Shown piece after piece: positions 1-9,277 of a DNA stretch of 64,000 nt; positions within the stretch are counted from its first letter, which is position 1, and the number at the start of each line of letters is the position of its first letter. The notes under the pieces were generated by a model, which worked only from the letters and a program-made list of their open reading frames with translations, did not search any database and had not been told where the DNA came from. The translations under genes and the position numbers were made by a program. This DNA comes from Bacteroidia bacterium (GTDB taxonomy: Bacteria; Bacteroidota; Bacteroidia; Bacteroidales; UBA932), in the NCBI GenBank assembly GCA_021153285.1, contig JAGKTT010000011.1, forward strand, positions 1 through 64,000. Direction: 5' to 3'.

Positions 1-494
1 CCGGTTTGTCCGCGGGCATAGAAGGTACGGCTAACCTGCGCACCTCCGAAAGAGCGGTTGGCGAGAAGTCCGCCGTATTCCCTTGCAAAAGGAACACCCT
101 GTGCAACGCACTGGTCAATGATGTTGTTGCTGACCTCGGCAAGACGATAAACGTTAGCCTCGCGTGCACGATAGTCTCCTCCCTTGATTGTGTCATAGAA
201 GAGACGGTAGATCGAGTCGTTGTCGTTCTGGTAGTTCTTAGCGGCATTGATACCACCCTGTGCTGCAATAGAGTGAGCACGACGAGGTGAGTCGCTGATG
301 CAGAACACCTTAACGTTGTAGCCAAGCTCTCCGAGTGAAGCAGCTGCAGATGCTCCACCGAGACCTGTACCAACTACAATGACTTCCATTTTTCTTTTGT
401 TGCCAGGGCTGACAACGCGGATCTGAGATTTGTGCTTTGTCCATTTCTCGGCCAAAGGACCCTCAGGAATCTTAGAAATAAGTTTTTCGGCCAT
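1..494 (-). CDS. frdA: Fumarate reductase / succinate dehydrogenase flavoprotein subunit (C-terminal part outside window)
   Basis: The catalytic FAD subunit of the quinol-linked fumarate reductase / succinate dehydrogenase, acting at the inner face of the cytoplasmic membrane. About 164 residues are visible of roughly 650 usual for the family. After a short N-terminal lead (MAEKLISKIPEGPLAEKW) comes the FAD-binding Rossmann segment VIVVGTGLGGASAAASLG at about residues 39-56, then RAHSIAAQGGINAAK, which holds the His that covalently binds FAD in this family. The start at 494 gives the N-terminus expected for Bacteroidota. An in-frame ATG at 536 would add 14 residues with no family counterpart. 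The cytochrome subunit gene that normally precedes frdA is not upstream; ruvB and a terminator are there instead. Identity is secure; the gene runs off the window. Confidence 0.93.
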   Translation of the reverse strand, partial: MAEKLISKIPEGPLAEKWTKHKSQIRVVSPGNKRKMEVIVVGTGLGGASAAASLGELGYNVKVFCISDSPRRAHSIAAQGGINAAKNYQNDNDSIYRLFYDTIKGGDYRAREANVYRLAEVSNNIIDQCVAQGVPFAREYGGLLANRSFGGAQVSRTFYARGQT

Positions 495-557
495 TTTTAT
501 AGTGTGTTTGTGAAATTTCGGCACGAAGCTACTCATTTTAATAGTATAAAACAACAA

Positions 558-581
558 CTACCTATCATAAATAATAGGTAG
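558..581 (-). terminator. Hairpin terminator behind ruvB
   Basis: An 8-bp perfect inverted repeat (CTACCTAT / ATAGGTAG) with an 8-base loop lies about 80 bases beyond the ruvB stop. Read on the minus strand it is followed by a T-rich run (TTGTTGTTTTATACTATT). It separates ruvB from the flavoprotein gene that follows in the same direction. Confidence 0.6.
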
Positions 582-661
582 TCGATAGCATATTCTTCGC
601 TTTCCTTCTGAATGGTAAGTAATGGCTTGAACTTAGCCTGTCAGAACGCAGTGAATGATAT

Positions 662-1687
662 TTAAAACAATGTAGGATCGTCAAGGTTGATATTGCCTTT
701 TTCCAGACCGAGATGCCTGTAAGCAAGTTCTGTCGCTTCCCTGCCTCGAGGTGTCCTCATTATGAATCCTTCTTTAATAAGGAAAGGCTCGTAAACCTCC
801 TCTAGAGTACCCTGATCCTCACCTACAGCTGTGGCAATGGTATTGGCGCCTACAGGACCTCCCTTGAATTTGGTAATGATGGTCTTAAGTATCTTGTTAT
901 CAATAGCATCCAGTCCCCTTTTATCAATATTCAAAGCATCCAGTGCATAACGGGCTATCTGAAGATCCACATTGCCGTTTCCCATAACCTGTGCAAAATC
1001 ACGCACCCTTCGCAGAAGCGAATTGGCAATACGCGGAGTTCCGCGGCTTCGGAGGGCGATTTCATAGGCAGCATCCTGATCGATGCTTACCTTTAATATG
1101 GAAGCGCTTCTCTTGACGATATTGACGAGGGTCAGAGTATCATAGTATTCCATCGCACAGGTAATGCCGAAACGGGCTCTCAGAGGCGAAGTCAGGAGAC
1201 CGCTGCGCGTAGTGGCACCAACGAGAGTGAACGGGTTCAGTGAAATACGTACAGAACGGGCTCCGGGGCCCTTGTCGATCATAATATCGATGACAAAATC
1301 CTCCATAGCAGAGTACAGATACTCTTCCACTACAGGCGAAAGTCTGTGGATTTCATCAATGAATAGCACATCTCCCTCCTCAAGAGAAGTAAGGAGGCCA
1401 GCCAGATCTCCGGGCTTGTCCAGAATCGGGCCGGAAGTGACCTTCATATTTACTCCGAGTTCATTTGCTATGATATGTGCAAGGGTGGTTTTACCCAAGC
1501 CTGGAGGGCCGTGAAACAGGACGTGATCGAGAGACTCCCCTCTCATTTTGGCCGCCGCTACAAAGATTTTAAGATTCGCCACGATCTTATCCTGACCGGT
1601 GAAATCTGCCAAATCCTGGGGGCGGATAATTCCGTCCAATTCCTTATCTTTGCCCTCATTGATATTACGGGGATCGAAATCTACCAT
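662..1687 (-). CDS. ruvB: Holliday junction branch-migration ATPase RuvB
   Basis: Hexameric AAA+ motor that with RuvA drives branch migration of Holliday junctions. The 341-residue protein has Walker A GPPGLGKT (about residues 60-67), Walker B LFIDEIH (about 108-114), the sensor/arginine-finger stretch GATTRSGLLTSPLRARFG (about 157-174) and a C-terminal winged helix ending in TPRGREATELAYRHLG. An upstream in-frame ATG would add nine hydrophobic residues (MYIIFLLLA). The start at 1687 (MVDFDPRN) matches the family's usual beginning. The gene is divergent from mfd, and a perfect -7 promoter element lies 25 bases upstream. Nothing is missing. Confidence 0.97.
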   Translation of the reverse strand: MVDFDPRNINEGKDKELDGIIRPQDLADFTGQDKIVANLKIFVAAAKMRGESLDHVLFHGPPGLGKTTLAHIIANELGVNMKVTSGPILDKPGDLAGLLTSLEEGDVLFIDEIHRLSPVVEEYLYSAMEDFVIDIMIDKGPGARSVRISLNPFTLVGATTRSGLLTSPLRARFGITCAMEYYDTLTLVNIVKRSASILKVSIDQDAAYEIALRSRGTPRIANSLLRRVRDFAQVMGNGNVDLQIARYALDALNIDKRGLDAIDNKILKTIITKFKGGPVGANTIATAVGEDQGTLEEVYEPFLIKEGFIMRTPRGREATELAYRHLGLEKGNINLDDPTLF

Positions 1688-1711
1688 CGCCAACAACAAA
1701 AATATTATATA

Positions 1712-1719
1712 CAAATATA
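1712..1719 (-). promoter_or_regulatory. Bacteroidota -7 element for ruvB
   Basis: TATATTTG on the minus strand matches TAnnTTTG and sits 25 bases upstream of the ruvB start. No good -33 TTTG is at the usual spacing. The rest of the AT-rich spacer up to mfd (1720-1977) shows no gene and presumably holds the mfd promoter. Confidence 0.5.
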
Positions 1720-1977
1720 GATATATTTATTGATTTGGTAATGTTTATTTTGTTGTTGAAATGTTGATAACCATCCTATAGTATTGATTATCTGCTGATT
1801 ATAACTGTATAATTGTGTTAGTAACCTTGATATGAAGTTCTTGGTAAAATGTGGATTAATAATTTGGACTTTTGAAAGAGCAGACGTAATATACGGATAA
1901 TCTTTATTTGCCAATTTAGTTTTCAATCGTTTTTTAACAGGGTTTTCAACGGGTTATCAACAGGTTTTAGATATAAA

Positions 1978-4900
1978 ATGTTAATAAGTTCAGAATCCGT
2001 AAACTTCCTTGCAGAGAAAATATCTTCTTTGGACGAGGTCTTCTGCAGCGGGCTTTTTCTGTCAGCCCGATGGTTCGTCGTATCACAGCTCGATTATGAC
2101 GGCATACAGCTGGTTGTCCTTCCTGACAAGGAGTCTGCCGAGTATTGTGCCGCCGATCTTTACAATCTTATCGAAGGTGACAATGTATTCTTCCTTCCGG
2201 ATTCCGGAAAGAGTCTGGAGAAGAGTAATTACAAGTCATCTCTCGGAGTTCAGAGGACTTCAGCTGTAGGAAGGATATTGGATCATAAGGAGGGACAGCT
2301 TGTAATCGTGTCATATCCTTCGGCTCTTGAAGAGAGTATACCTCAGGAAGACAAGATAAGACAGTCTGTATTGAGACTGAAAGTAGGAGATGAAATCGGC
2401 CACGAGGAAATAATACAGTCGCTTTTTGATTCCGGATTCCAGAGAGTGGATTTTGTGGGAGAACCGGGACAGTTTGCGATAAGGGGAGCTATAGTGGATA
2501 TATTCTCATATTCATATAATGATCCGTTCAGAATATCCTTCTTTGGTGATGAGATTGAAACCATCAATGCGTTTGACTGCAATTCGCAGCTTTCCAAGGA
2601 AAAGATGGAGGAGGCCGAGATATATCCTGACATTGCAGTATCGGAAGAAGGGGAGTCCTTGATGCGTATAACAGATATGCTTCCAAAAGAGACTCTTGTA
2701 TGGCTGGATTCGTCTGATATGTACAGGAATAAGGAATTCTTCACTGAACTTGAACGGTTTAAAAGGATATTTCTGGAACTTCCTCTCTCGCGTCAGAGTG
2801 AAGAGGCTGTCAGGTTTGCCATCTCCCCTCAGCCGGTATTCAATAAGAATTTCGAGCTTCTTACCGAAGATATAAGAAAGCATCTGGAAGAAGGTTTCAG
2901 AGTACGTATCTATGGCGAAAAGAAGTCTCAATTGGAAAGACTGCAGTCCATTCTGTCTCAGAACGGAGGTATAATGCCGGAGTTCGTGGCTGGAAAGAAT
3001 ATACATAACGGATTCATTGACAATGAAAATAAAGTATGCTGTTACAGTGACCACGAGATATTCGACCGTTTCCATCGTGTCAGCATCCGAAGGACTGTGG
3101 AGAAGAGCGAGCAGCTTACCATCAATGATCTTACTTCATTTGCAATAGGGGATTATATCGTACATATAGATTATGGAGTGGGTGTATTCGGAGGTCTGGT
3201 GAGGATGAAGGATGACAAGGGAAGGATGCACGAAGTGGTCAAGCTTATGTATAAGGACAATGACGTAGTCTTTGTGTCCGTGCACGCTCTTCATAAGATA
3301 TCCCGTTATAAATCAAAGGATTCCGAGCCTCCTAAGATCCATAAGCTTGGCTCTAAGGTGTGGCAGAATCTGAAGGCAAGTACAAAATCAAAGGTCAAGG
3401 ATATCGCCAAGGATCTGATTCAGCTCTATGCTAAGCGTAAAGGAGCCAAGGGATTTGCATTCTCTCCTGATACATATCTTCAGCAGGAACTTGAGTCTTC
3501 CTTTATGTATGAGGATACACCGGATCAGGAAAAGGCGGTCCAGGCCGTCAAGAGGGATATGGAGGATGATTGTCCTATGGACAGGCTTGTCTGCGGAGAC
3601 GTCGGCTTCGGTAAGACGGAAGTAGCGGTACGTGCGGCATTCAAGGCAGTCACAGACAGCAAGCAGGTGGCCGTGCTAGTACCTACTACTATTCTTGCTC
3701 TGCAGCATTACAATACATTCAGGAACCGTCTGAAGGATTTCCCTTGCAATATAGATTATGTAAGCCGTCTGAGGACAGCCAAGGAAATTTCTGATATTCA
3801 GAAAAGGCTGAAGTCCGGTAGTCTCGACATCGTGATAGGTACGCACAAGCTTATCGGAAAGGGATTCGAATTCAAGGATCTTGGATTGCTTATAATAGAT
3901 GAAGAACAGAAATTCGGAGTGACGGCCAAGGAAAGACTCCGTCAGCTCAAGGCCTCAGTGGATACATTGACCCTTACGGCAACTCCTATTCCTCGAACCT
4001 TGCAATTCTCTCTTCTTGGAGCACGTGACCTTTCGATTATAAGTACTCCACCGCCTAACAGGATCCCGGTGCAGACAGAGATAATGCTTTTCGACTCTGA
4101 CGAAATAAAGAAGATCATAAATTATGAGCTTGGCAGGGGAGGACAGATATTCTTTCTTCATAACAGGGTGGAGGAACTTCAGTCCATACACGATATCCTG
4201 CACAGGCTCGTGCCTGATATGAAGATATGTGTGGCTCACGGACAGATGGAGGCTAAGGTACTGGAAAACAAGATACTTGATTTTATGGCCGGTGATTATG
4301 ATATGCTTCTGTGCACTACCATCATCGAAAACGGTCTCGACGTACCAAATGCCAATACCATCATCATCAATCAGGCTCAGAATATCGGTCTAAGTGACCT
4401 TCATCAGCTTCGTGGCCGCGTAGGACGCTCGAACAGAAGGGCTTTCTGTTATCTGATAGTGCCTCCGCTTCTGTCCATTACCGAAGATGCCCGTCGCAGA
4501 CTGAAGGCAATAGAATCTTTTTCAGATCTTGGAAGCGGATTCAATATAGCTATGCAGGACCTCGATATACGAGGAGCCGGAAATCTTCTGGGTGCCGAGC
4601 AGAGCGGATTCATTACTGATATGGGATTCGAGACGTATCAGAAGATTCTGGCAGAAGCAATGGAAGAACTCGGAGTGGAGACAGGTGTGATCACACGCGG
4701 TCCTTCGGATAATTTCGTTTCCGACTGCACCATCGAGACTGATCAGCTGGCTCTCATACCTGACACTTATATAGATGTGACTGCCGAGAAAATCAGAATA
4801 TACAAGGAACTGGATTCCCTGTCTTCAGACAAGGATCTGGACAATATGGGAAAAAGGTTGGAAGACCGTTTCGGAAAGATGCCGGAGGAGCTTGTCAGAT

Positions 4901-5166
4901 TGTTCGATATAGTAAGGATCAGGCAGCTGGGACTGAAACTTGGATTCGAGAAGATAATAATAAAGAACGGGGTCATCATCGCATTCTTCATATCCAATCC
5001 TCTCTCTCTGTACTATAGAAGTGACAGGTTTGCAGGAATATTGGAAAAGGTAAGCCAGCATCCTAAACTTTTCGAACTGAAACAGAATGACAATAAGCTC
5101 AGGATTTTCGTCAGGAATGTGGACGGAATTGCCAAGGCATATGCTATTTTGAATAAATTGTCGTAA
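1978..5166 (+). CDS. mfd: Transcription-repair coupling factor Mfd
   Basis: A 1062-residue ATP-dependent DNA translocase that removes stalled RNA polymerase at lesions and recruits UvrA. The N-terminal UvrB-like module spans about residues 1-330. The RNA-polymerase-interacting domain begins near residue 390 (IGDYIVHIDYGVGVFGG). The RecG-like motor carries Walker A GDVGFGKTE (about 540-548), the DEEQ box (about 641) and motif VI near HQLRGRVGRS. The TRCF domain is at the C-terminus. Length is close to the usual 1100-1150. It is followed after 27 bases by coaX, which has its own -7 element, so coupling is only partial. Confidence 0.97.
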   Translation: MLISSESVNFLAEKISSLDEVFCSGLFLSARWFVVSQLDYDGIQLVVLPDKESAEYCAADLYNLIEGDNVFFLPDSGKSLEKSNYKSSLGVQRTSAVGRILDHKEGQLVIVSYPSALEESIPQEDKIRQSVLRLKVGDEIGHEEIIQSLFDSGFQRVDFVGEPGQFAIRGAIVDIFSYSYNDPFRISFFGDEIETINAFDCNSQLSKEKMEEAEIYPDIAVSEEGESLMRITDMLPKETLVWLDSSDMYRNKEFFTELERFKRIFLELPLSRQSEEAVRFAISPQPVFNKNFELLTEDIRKHLEEGFRVRIYGEKKSQLERLQSILSQNGGIMPEFVAGKNIHNGFIDNENKVCCYSDHEIFDRFHRVSIRRTVEKSEQLTINDLTSFAIGDYIVHIDYGVGVFGGLVRMKDDKGRMHEVVKLMYKDNDVVFVSVHALHKISRYKSKDSEPPKIHKLGSKVWQNLKASTKSKVKDIAKDLIQLYAKRKGAKGFAFSPDTYLQQELESSFMYEDTPDQEKAVQAVKRDMEDDCPMDRLVCGDVGFGKTEVAVRAAFKAVTDSKQVAVLVPTTILALQHYNTFRNRLKDFPCNIDYVSRLRTAKEISDIQKRLKSGSLDIVIGTHKLIGKGFEFKDLGLLIIDEEQKFGVTAKERLRQLKASVDTLTLTATPIPRTLQFSLLGARDLSIISTPPPNRIPVQTEIMLFDSDEIKKIINYELGRGGQIFFLHNRVEELQSIHDILHRLVPDMKICVAHGQMEAKVLENKILDFMAGDYDMLLCTTIIENGLDVPNANTIIINQAQNIGLSDLHQLRGRVGRSNRRAFCYLIVPPLLSITEDARRRLKAIESFSDLGSGFNIAMQDLDIRGAGNLLGAEQSGFITDMGFETYQKILAEAMEELGVETGVITRGPSDNFVSDCTIETDQLALIPDTYIDVTAEKIRIYKELDSLSSDKDLDNMGKRLEDRFGKMPEELVRLFDIVRIRQLGLKLGFEKIIIKNGVIIAFFISNPLSLYYRSDRFAGILEKVSQHPKLFELKQNDNKLRIFVRNVDGIAKAYAILNKLS

Positions 5167-5171
5167 ATTTG
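5164..5171 (+). promoter_or_regulatory. -7 element for the coaX cluster, overlapping the mfd stop
   Basis: TAAATTTG is a perfect TAnnTTTG and begins at the mfd stop codon, 23 bases before the GTG of coaX. No -33 element lies at 19-21 bases, so strength is uncertain. Confidence 0.4.
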
Positions 5172-5193
5172 CGGCTCTCAAAAAATAATGTAA

Positions 5194-5907
5194 GTGGCTA
5201 ATCTTATTATAGATATAGGAAATACTGCCCTAAAGGCAGCCTGGGCTGACGGAATGACCCTCGGCAAGACTTTCAGATATCAGGGAGAAAGGATGCTTGA
5301 TTTCATTCTTTCACTTACTGCAAAGGAAAAACCGGAAATATTGATACTCAGCAGCGTAAGAAATTTTTCTTCCCAAGCCTTGAATATACTTGAGAAAGAA
5401 TGTGACAGGCTGGTAGTAGCGGATGAATCTCTGGTTTCTTCTTACGGACTTCCGCATTGGCTTACTCCTGACAGGGTGGCTTCCATCATAGCATCACGTT
5501 ATCTTTTCAAGAACAGACCTTGTACAATATTTGATTTCGGTACGGTTCTTACTGTGGATTTTCTCGATGCTCAGGGTAATTTCTCAGGTGGCAACATATC
5601 TCTTGGTTGCCGTACAAGATTCAAGGCATTGAACAGATATTCCAGATCGCTGCCTCTTATTGGGACTCCTGATGAAATATCGGAGGTGGGCACGGATATT
5701 GCAAGTGCGGTTTCTTCAGGTGTAATTTCAGGACTATTGTCAGAAATAGAAGGATATATGTCCAAATATCCTGAAAATATCACCGTTTTTACTGGTGGAG
5801 ACGCAATTTATTTTGCAAAAAGAATGAAAAACTCCATCTTTGTAGTTTGTAATCTCGTACTTATGGGATTGGCTTTAATGGCTGTTGAATATGATAAGAA
5901 AGATTGA
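5194..5907 (+). CDS. coaX: Type III pantothenate kinase
   Basis: Catalyses the first step of coenzyme A synthesis, ATP-dependent phosphorylation of pantothenate. The 237-residue protein has the ASKHA-fold phosphate loops of the CoaX family: DIGNTALK at the N-terminus, DFGTVLTVDF near residue 113, GGNISLG near 133 and TGGDA near 200. The start is a GTG at 5194 because the codon before it is a stop and no ATG precedes the DIGNT motif. The 3' end overlaps the following outer-membrane protein gene by 17 bases, which suggests translational coupling. Confidence 0.93.
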   Translation: MANLIIDIGNTALKAAWADGMTLGKTFRYQGERMLDFILSLTAKEKPEILILSSVRNFSSQALNILEKECDRLVVADESLVSSYGLPHWLTPDRVASIIASRYLFKNRPCTIFDFGTVLTVDFLDAQGNFSGGNISLGCRTRFKALNRYSRSLPLIGTPDEISEVGTDIASAVSSGVISGLLSEIEGYMSKYPENITVFTGGDAIYFAKRMKNSIFVVCNLVLMGLALMAVEYDKKD

Positions 5908-7204
5908 AAAGTTAATTATACTGGCAGTGTTTCTCGTCGTAAGTGTCTCTGTGTCTGCACAGGATGGTACTCACGGCGCTTACTCTCCATATTCTGTGTA
6001 TGGTATCGGAGATATTTCAAAGGAGGGTACAGCGTACAACAAGAGCAAGGGAGGTACCGGTATAGCTACAAGAAACAGAAAATTCATCAATTATCTCAAT
6101 CCTGCCGCTGTAACAGCAAGGGATACCCTTTCTTTTATGGCTGATTTCGGACTTGTGCAGAATAATACTGTATTCAAGCAGGGAGATTTGAGATCATGTC
6201 ATAATACGTTCAATATTTATGATTTCGTGATGAGTTTCCCTATCTATAGGTCTTCTGCCTTTATGGTAGGAATAACACCTTACAGTGATGTAGGATATGA
6301 TTTCTCATCCATCGAGACCAAGCCTGAAATTATAGGAAACACAGGAAACATCACTTACGATTCGTACGGAAACGGCAGTGTCTATCAGGCATTCTTAGGA
6401 GCTGGTGTCACATTCTGGAAGAAACTCTCTATCGGAGCTGAAGCTATTTATTACTTCGGTAATCTTGACAAGATAACCAGAATGGATTACACTGACCAGT
6501 CGTACAGATCTCTGAACAGCGGTAGTGAACTTACAGTCAGAGGATTGACAGGAAAATTCGGTCTTCAGTATGAACAGGAACTTGGAGATGATCTGTCTGT
6601 AACCATAGGTGCCACTTACAAGATGGGTACGAATATGAAGGGATATGCTACCAATTTCCGTTACGCTACACAATCAAGCGTTACCGACTCCCTGAGGCAT
6701 ACGGTAGATACCCTCGCAGCCAGAGGAATGAGGTTCGGTGATGAAATAGGAATAGGAATCGCGGTCAATGGCGGAGAAAAGTGGAGTGCCGAGTTCAACT
6801 ATCTTAGATCTGACTGGAGAAAGTCCGGATTTGATTCAGCGCAGGGCTTTGCAGTTTCAGGAGGATCGGTATTTTCATCCACTGTATCCCAGTCTTTCAG
6901 AGCCGGATTTGAAATCGTACCGAACAGAAATGATATAAGGTCTTATCTCAAGACTTGTTCGTATAGGATAGGTGCTTATTATGATCAGGCTTATTACAAG
7001 CTGGATGGTAACAATGTTAATTCCATAGGTATTACTCTCGGTATGACTCTGCCTGTGTATCAGTGGCATAACGGAATAACGCTGGGAGTGGATCTGGGAC
7101 AGAGATCGAGCAACAGGAACAATATGATCCGTGAAAGATACGCTACCTTCTTCATAGGGTTCAATATCCACGATATCTGGTTCCGCAGATTCCAGTATAA
7201 CTAG
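5891..7204 (+). CDS. Outer-membrane beta-barrel protein (FadL/OmpP1-like), function unknown
   Basis: A 437-residue protein with a signal peptide (MIRKIEKLIILAVFLVVSVSVSAQ, cut after SAQ). The mature part is rich in alternating aromatic/polar strands and Gly/Ser turns, ending in an aromatic-rich strand (IWFRRFQY), as in outer-membrane barrels. A YSVYGIGD segment near the N-terminus followed by a GGTGIA loop recalls the hatch region of FadL-like porins. I chose the ATG at 5891 over a TTG two codons upstream. It overlaps coaX and is followed after 31 bases by a TPR protein. In related Bacteroidales this coaX, barrel protein, TPR protein, lptC order recurs, as I recall. Substrate unknown. Confidence 0.75.
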   Translation: MIRKIEKLIILAVFLVVSVSVSAQDGTHGAYSPYSVYGIGDISKEGTAYNKSKGGTGIATRNRKFINYLNPAAVTARDTLSFMADFGLVQNNTVFKQGDLRSCHNTFNIYDFVMSFPIYRSSAFMVGITPYSDVGYDFSSIETKPEIIGNTGNITYDSYGNGSVYQAFLGAGVTFWKKLSIGAEAIYYFGNLDKITRMDYTDQSYRSLNSGSELTVRGLTGKFGLQYEQELGDDLSVTIGATYKMGTNMKGYATNFRYATQSSVTDSLRHTVDTLAARGMRFGDEIGIGIAVNGGEKWSAEFNYLRSDWRKSGFDSAQGFAVSGGSVFSSTVSQSFRAGFEIVPNRNDIRSYLKTCSYRIGAYYDQAYYKLDGNNVNSIGITLGMTLPVYQWHNGITLGVDLGQRSSNRNNMIRERYATFFIGFNIHDIWFRRFQYN

Positions 7205-7235
7205 TTGAAAATAAATAAAAACACATAATAATACT

Positions 7236-8564
7236 ATGAAAAGAATTGTACTGCTGATTTCAGTAGCTGCTTTGGCACTTTTTGCAAGCAGCAAGGTTTC
7301 CGCTCAGGGTAAGTTCGGTCCTGACAGTGCGGAGTGTATCAAGTATCTGTCTTATTATACAGAGTACTACAAACAGAAGAATTACGACGCTGCTCTCCCT
7401 AACTGGAGAAAGGCTTATAATCTTTGTCCTCCAACAGCAAGATATTCAATGCTTTCTGACGGTACTACACTGCTTCGCCGAGTAATTCAGGCTAACAGCA
7501 AGGATGCTGTCTATAGAATGAAGCTTGTTGACTCTCTTATGACTATTTATGACCAGCGTGTGGAATTCTGGCCAAAATATGCTATCAGCTCATTGAACAA
7601 CAAGGCTCTCGATATGTATAACTATATGAAGAATGACAACGAGAAGCTTTTTGCAGGACTTTGCGATGTTGTAGAGCAGACAAAGGAGCAGACAAGGGCC
7701 AATATCTTCCTTTTCCAGCTCAATACAGCGGTAGATCTTTATAAAGAGGGTACTCTCGATCCTGAGAAGGTTATAAATGTTTATGAGAATGCTGTCAAGT
7801 ATCTCGGAATGATGACTCCGAAGAATGATACAGAAAAGAGAAGCATCGAGAAGACAATCGAAGATGTGGAGAGTCTCTTCATTACCAGCCAGGTGGCAAG
7901 CTGCGATAACCTTATCGCTCTGTTCACTCCAAGATTTGAGGCTGATCCCCAGAATCTTGATCTTGCAAAGAATATAGTAAGGATGATGGGTATGACTGAG
8001 GGATGTACAGATAATGACCTTTTCCTTAACTCTGTCACTACAATGCATAATATGGAGCCTTCTCACACTTCTGCATACTATCTTTATAAACTTTATGCTG
8101 GTAGAGGAGATGTTGACAATGCCGTGAAGTATATGAACGAGGCTATCAATGCTGAAGAGTCTGATGCAGTTACCGATGGCGGTTACTATTATGAACTTGC
8201 TGCATTCTGCTTCAAGAACGGAAAGAGCCCGATGGCTTATGAGGCTGCTCAGAAGGTAGTTGATCTTGATCCTTCGCTTGCTGGTAAGGCATATATGCTT
8301 ATGGGAACTATCTGGGGTAGTGTAGTTTGTGGTGGAAATGATATCGAGCAGAGAGCTAAGTATTGGGTTGCAGTTGACTTTATGAACAAGGCAAAGGCTG
8401 CTGATGAGACTCTTGCAGAAGACGCAAGCAATCATATCAGACAGTACGCTGCATACTATCCACAGACAGCTGAGGCGTTTATGTATGATGTTACAAACGG
8501 CCAGTCATACACTGTATCTTGCGGTGGTATGAGAGCTGTTACTACAGTAAGAACTCAGAACTAA
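7236..8564 (+). CDS. Secreted/periplasmic tetratricopeptide-repeat protein
   Basis: A 442-residue protein with an N-terminal signal peptide ending SSKVSAQG. The body is helical with TPR-like units: YYTEYYKQKNYDAALPNWRKAY near residues 38-60, TSAYYLYKLYAGRGDVDNAVKYMNEAI in the middle and a further unit around GGYYYELAAFCFKNGKSPMAYEAAQKVVDLDP. There is no membrane span or lipobox after the signal, so it is probably periplasmic, acting as a protein-protein scaffold. It lies between an outer-membrane barrel protein and an LptC-like lipoprotein, which suggests a role in envelope biogenesis. That role is inference. Confidence 0.8.
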   Translation: MKRIVLLISVAALALFASSKVSAQGKFGPDSAECIKYLSYYTEYYKQKNYDAALPNWRKAYNLCPPTARYSMLSDGTTLLRRVIQANSKDAVYRMKLVDSLMTIYDQRVEFWPKYAISSLNNKALDMYNYMKNDNEKLFAGLCDVVEQTKEQTRANIFLFQLNTAVDLYKEGTLDPEKVINVYENAVKYLGMMTPKNDTEKRSIEKTIEDVESLFITSQVASCDNLIALFTPRFEADPQNLDLAKNIVRMMGMTEGCTDNDLFLNSVTTMHNMEPSHTSAYYLYKLYAGRGDVDNAVKYMNEAINAEESDAVTDGGYYYELAAFCFKNGKSPMAYEAAQKVVDLDPSLAGKAYMLMGTIWGSVVCGGNDIEQRAKYWVAVDFMNKAKAADETLAEDASNHIRQYAAYYPQTAEAFMYDVTNGQSYTVSCGGMRAVTTVRTQN

Positions 8565-8587
8565 AGGTATTGAAGAATATCGTAAAT

Positions 8588-9208
8588 ATGATTAAGATGA
8601 TTGCAACCGCTGCGGCGGTTGCTTTCGTCGTTTATTCTTGTAAAGGAAAACTGGCCGAAGCAGAACAGCTTGATCTGACTGAAACTCCTGTCCAGGTGGT
8701 GGATGATATGTTTATGCAGCAGACCGAGAACGGTCTGGTGAAGATGAGGGCTGAGGCTCCGAGGATGGAGAAATACGAGAAGGATAGTCTGGATTATGAA
8801 TTGTTCCCTGACGGTTTCTTTGTGTATGGATTCGATGAGTCGGGTAAGCTTGAGACTGAAATAGTCGCTGATAATGCGAGACATCAGAAGTTCAAGGATG
8901 GAAGGGAAAGCTGGGAGGCCTTTGGAAATGTCGTCGTCAAAAACCTGATAAATCAGGAGGTTATGGAGACTGATACTTTGTACTGGGATCAGAAGAATGA
9001 GAAGATCTATACTCATTGTTATGTGAGAATGTATTCTCCGGACGGCTTTATGCAAGGATATGGAATGGAATCGGATCAGAGAGCAAGAAGTACAATATTG
9101 TTCAATAATTTCAATAATTATGCGATCGTCGTAAAGGACACTACGCAGGTTTTGATTGATTCTGTCAATTTTATAGGTCCATTTCAAAAAAAAATAGCGG
9201 CAGATTGA
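8588..9208 (+). CDS. lptC: LptC-like LPS export lipoprotein
   Basis: A 206-residue predicted lipoprotein (lipobox VVYSC, Cys18) of the LptC/LptA-like beta-jellyroll family. LptC carries lipopolysaccharide from the LptB2FG transporter across the periplasm. The features seen are the start of the folded domain at PVQVVDDMFMQQTENGLVKMRAEAPRMEKY, then FFVYGFDESGKLETEIVADNARH and VVVKNLINQEVMETDTLYWDQ, the pattern typical of Bacteroidota LptC. An earlier ATG inside the TPR gene would add 23 residues before the signal. The start at 8588 places the signal peptide correctly and leaves 23 bases after the upstream stop. Confidence 0.82.
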   Translation: MIKMIATAAAVAFVVYSCKGKLAEAEQLDLTETPVQVVDDMFMQQTENGLVKMRAEAPRMEKYEKDSLDYELFPDGFFVYGFDESGKLETEIVADNARHQKFKDGRESWEAFGNVVVKNLINQEVMETDTLYWDQKNEKIYTHCYVRMYSPDGFMQGYGMESDQRARSTILFNNFNNYAIVVKDTTQVLIDSVNFIGPFQKKIAAD

Positions 9209-9219
9209 GATAAAATTGC

Positions 9220-9227
9220 TATCTTCG
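9220..9227 (+). promoter_or_regulatory. Possible -7 element for the foldase gene
   Basis: TATCTTCG differs from TAnnTTTG at one base and lies 50 bases before the foldase start, just after the lptC stop. The long leader fits an independently transcribed gene. Confidence 0.35.
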
Positions 9228-9277
9228 CACCCCAATATTGTATTTTAAACGATAATAATCTAAAACAATAAAATAAA

